A DNA stretch of 21,543 bases from Saccoglossus kowalevskii. Lineage: Eukaryota; Hemichordata; Enteropneusta; Harrimaniidae. Under the pieces are notes generated by a model. The model was not told the DNA's origin and made no database searches. It worked only from the letters and a program-made list of their open reading frames with translations. A program made the translations under genes and the position numbers. Within the stretch, counting starts at the first letter, position 1. The number at the start of each line of letters is the position of its first letter. Shown here one piece after another: positions 19,936 through 21,543 of this stretch. The stretch covers positions 816,501 through 838,043 of the forward strand of contig NW_003130854.1 in the NCBI RefSeq assembly GCF_000003605.2, in the 5' to 3' direction.

Positions 19936-21480
19936 TGAATGGCAGCTGATCACGGAACTATTAATGATTTGTGGTGTTATTTTTCAGGGCTATGTAAATG
20001 TATTTAAATAAAAGTAGCGCTTGGTACTGGTCAGCTGTGTGTGGATTTATTTCATTTAAGTGGTATACGTGTAACAGTTAATCGGAGTTCTATAGTTGAT
20101 CTGATCTGAGACATATATCTGAGCCAAAGAAATATTTTTAATTTGCCCTAGTTGTATTAGGCCTGCTGAATGCTTATTTGATTTACAGCTAATTAGGGCG
20201 GGGTTATGAGCACGTGCGTTGGGTAGTTGGCGTGGCGCCAGCAAACCCTCGTTAAACTTGCATCTCAGTTTCTGAATAAATAAAAAAAATACTGTTTTTT
20301 ACGTCAGATCGATTGCATGCATCACACAATATATACTCGTTGGTTGTTAGTTATGAATCTACAAATATTATTTCGAAATCTTGTAGTTTAACCCCAATTT
20401 CACTAGTAAATTTTAGTATGTTGTCGTTTGTATAATGTATAATCGTTGAATTGTGAATTTTCCAATTTGTGCATGAAGTATATTTGATTGAACAAGAAGT
20501 GACCTTATTCGACTTCTCTCACCTATAACATCCAATATATTACTATTCACTGAAGAGCTCCGTGATGATGATTGGACAATAAGTATCACAACTGACATGG
20601 GTAGTTTATGGATTTCTTAATTTTATATCCTATTTGTGTAAAAATTATTCAATTAACAATTATCCGACTAAGCCGATGTTGGTGCAACTAAGAGTTATGA
20701 GTGACATTTCCAGTGTAATTGAAATTGCTCATAACTGCACAATTAGTTATGTGTTATACAAGTTACACGTGTGCTTCAATTAACATTGAGTGCACTAAAG
20801 ATGTGACTGGTATAGTGCCATATATATAGTCTTGAAGTAAAGTTACATTAGGACATGCGACATGCGTATGACAAATGAAGATCCACATTATTTTAGGAGC
20901 ACCAATCAGCAAAGCCAGTATTTTACATCGAAACGCGGAAGATGGGGGATGCAATGAGTATTTGTGAAAGTTTTTATGACTAGTTAGTGTACAAAGTTCA
21001 TGAACAGCTGTTCATATGTACAGTGTATTCTAGGTTGGTGTAAATGCATCTCTTCTAATTGAATCACAGTAGTAAACGAATATTTTATTCATATAACGAG
21101 ATAGCATAATGAGCACACAAACCATGGCCAAAAATGACTTGACAATTCACTGTATAAAGCATAAATTACGGGTAAAATATCACCTAACTTAATTGGGGAA
21201 TTCCCTTGAGCTAATAAGGATGATTTGCTCGACGGCAAATACACGTTTATTGTAGTGATGCCTGATTCTATTAGAATACTTGCTGAGCCCAATCTGATTA
21301 AAATCTGATGTAGTGTACGGGCTTTAACTATTTTGGCTATAAACTTATTTTAATTTTATTTTTTATTACTTTTGTTATTAATGCCTTTTTATTTTATTAT
21401 TTTACTTTGATTTTGATTTTTTTTAATTCCGCCCTACCTACATCTGATCCGACGCCTACGCAAGTCCCGTTCAACTCTCG
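19936..21480. other. AT-rich stretch without recognisable genes
   Basis: No frame on either strand has a known motif. The frames at 20056-20244, 20413-20598, 20763-20954 and 21089-21292 (minus) are short and unconvincing. A T-rich tract lies at 21340-21427, just before the base composition becomes more GC-rich towards the promoter at the right edge. Confidence 0.4.
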
Positions 21481-21488
21481 CGTAAGTA

Positions 21489-21543
21489 ACAGCCAATCAC
21501 AGGCCCCCTTTTATACAGGCTGTCGGTTGCTTACTTTTCAGTG
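21489..21543 (+). promoter_or_regulatory. CCAAT-TATA-cap promoter at window end
   Basis: CAGCCAATCACAGG has a CCAAT box at 21493-21497. TTTTATAC (21509-21516) is a TATA-like box. TTTTCAGTG (21535-21543) fits an animal start site, with its A at 21540, about 29 bases beyond the TATA box. Spacing and order match a compact RNA polymerase II promoter of the type seen in histone genes, though nothing identifies the gene. The transcript would run rightwards out of the window. Confidence 0.45.

Noticed and set aside
1-21543. CRISPR array or bacterial operon features
   Set aside because: There are no regularly spaced identical repeats and no ribosome binding sites or operons. The window is eukaryotic.

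Overview
This is AT-rich animal nuclear DNA. It has scattered introns with GT/AG borders, degraded protein-coding pieces, a LINE fragment, short tandem repeats and long stretches with no visible genes. The gene families and the frequent ACATGTA-type words suggest an aquatic invertebrate, perhaps a bivalve mollusc. That placement is an inference and is not secure. No complete, intact protein-coding gene is present.

Layout. Positions 1-4440 show no recognisable gene, only a GC-rich hairpin near 1263-1307. Positions 4440-10472 hold plus-strand remains of a multi-exon gene. Its parts, in order, are an N-terminal block of unknown function, a PHD-type zinc finger, a C-rich open block, and a circularly permuted DNA methyltransferase domain of the N4-cytosine/N6-adenine type. 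The methyltransferase is spread over four exons with matching splice phases and the signature DLCSGTG|STAIAALQCGR across an intron. Candidate basic and acidic tail exons follow. Positions 10690-12071 hold remains of a second plus-strand gene. It belongs to a family I know only as uncharacterised invertebrate proteins (ERDFAILDLL and NNKTRQWL motifs, with a Tudor-like C-terminus).

Positions 12072-14140 show no gene. A TATA-containing promoter-like site lies at 14167-14225. Positions 15342-16708 form a possible solo LTR (TGTCAC...GTGACA ends) with tandem repeats inside. Positions 17113-17529 form one long frame broken only by two TGA codons. A diverged direct repeat of a little over 200 bases sits at 18030 and 18659. 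Positions 19212-19935 are a broken L1/Tx1-like LINE fragment (endonuclease piece, then the start of the reverse transcriptase). The window ends in a CCAAT-TATA-cap promoter arrangement that points into a gene beyond the right edge.

The most interesting part is the 4.4-12.1 kb block. It is a chromatin-reader plus bacterial-type DNA methyltransferase gene, followed in the same orientation by a Tudor-like gene of a family that behaves like repeated or mobile sequence. The two may have travelled as one cassette, but that is inference. The copy here is damaged. Several of its frame breaks sit in A-runs, so assembly error should be ruled out before it is called a pseudogene.
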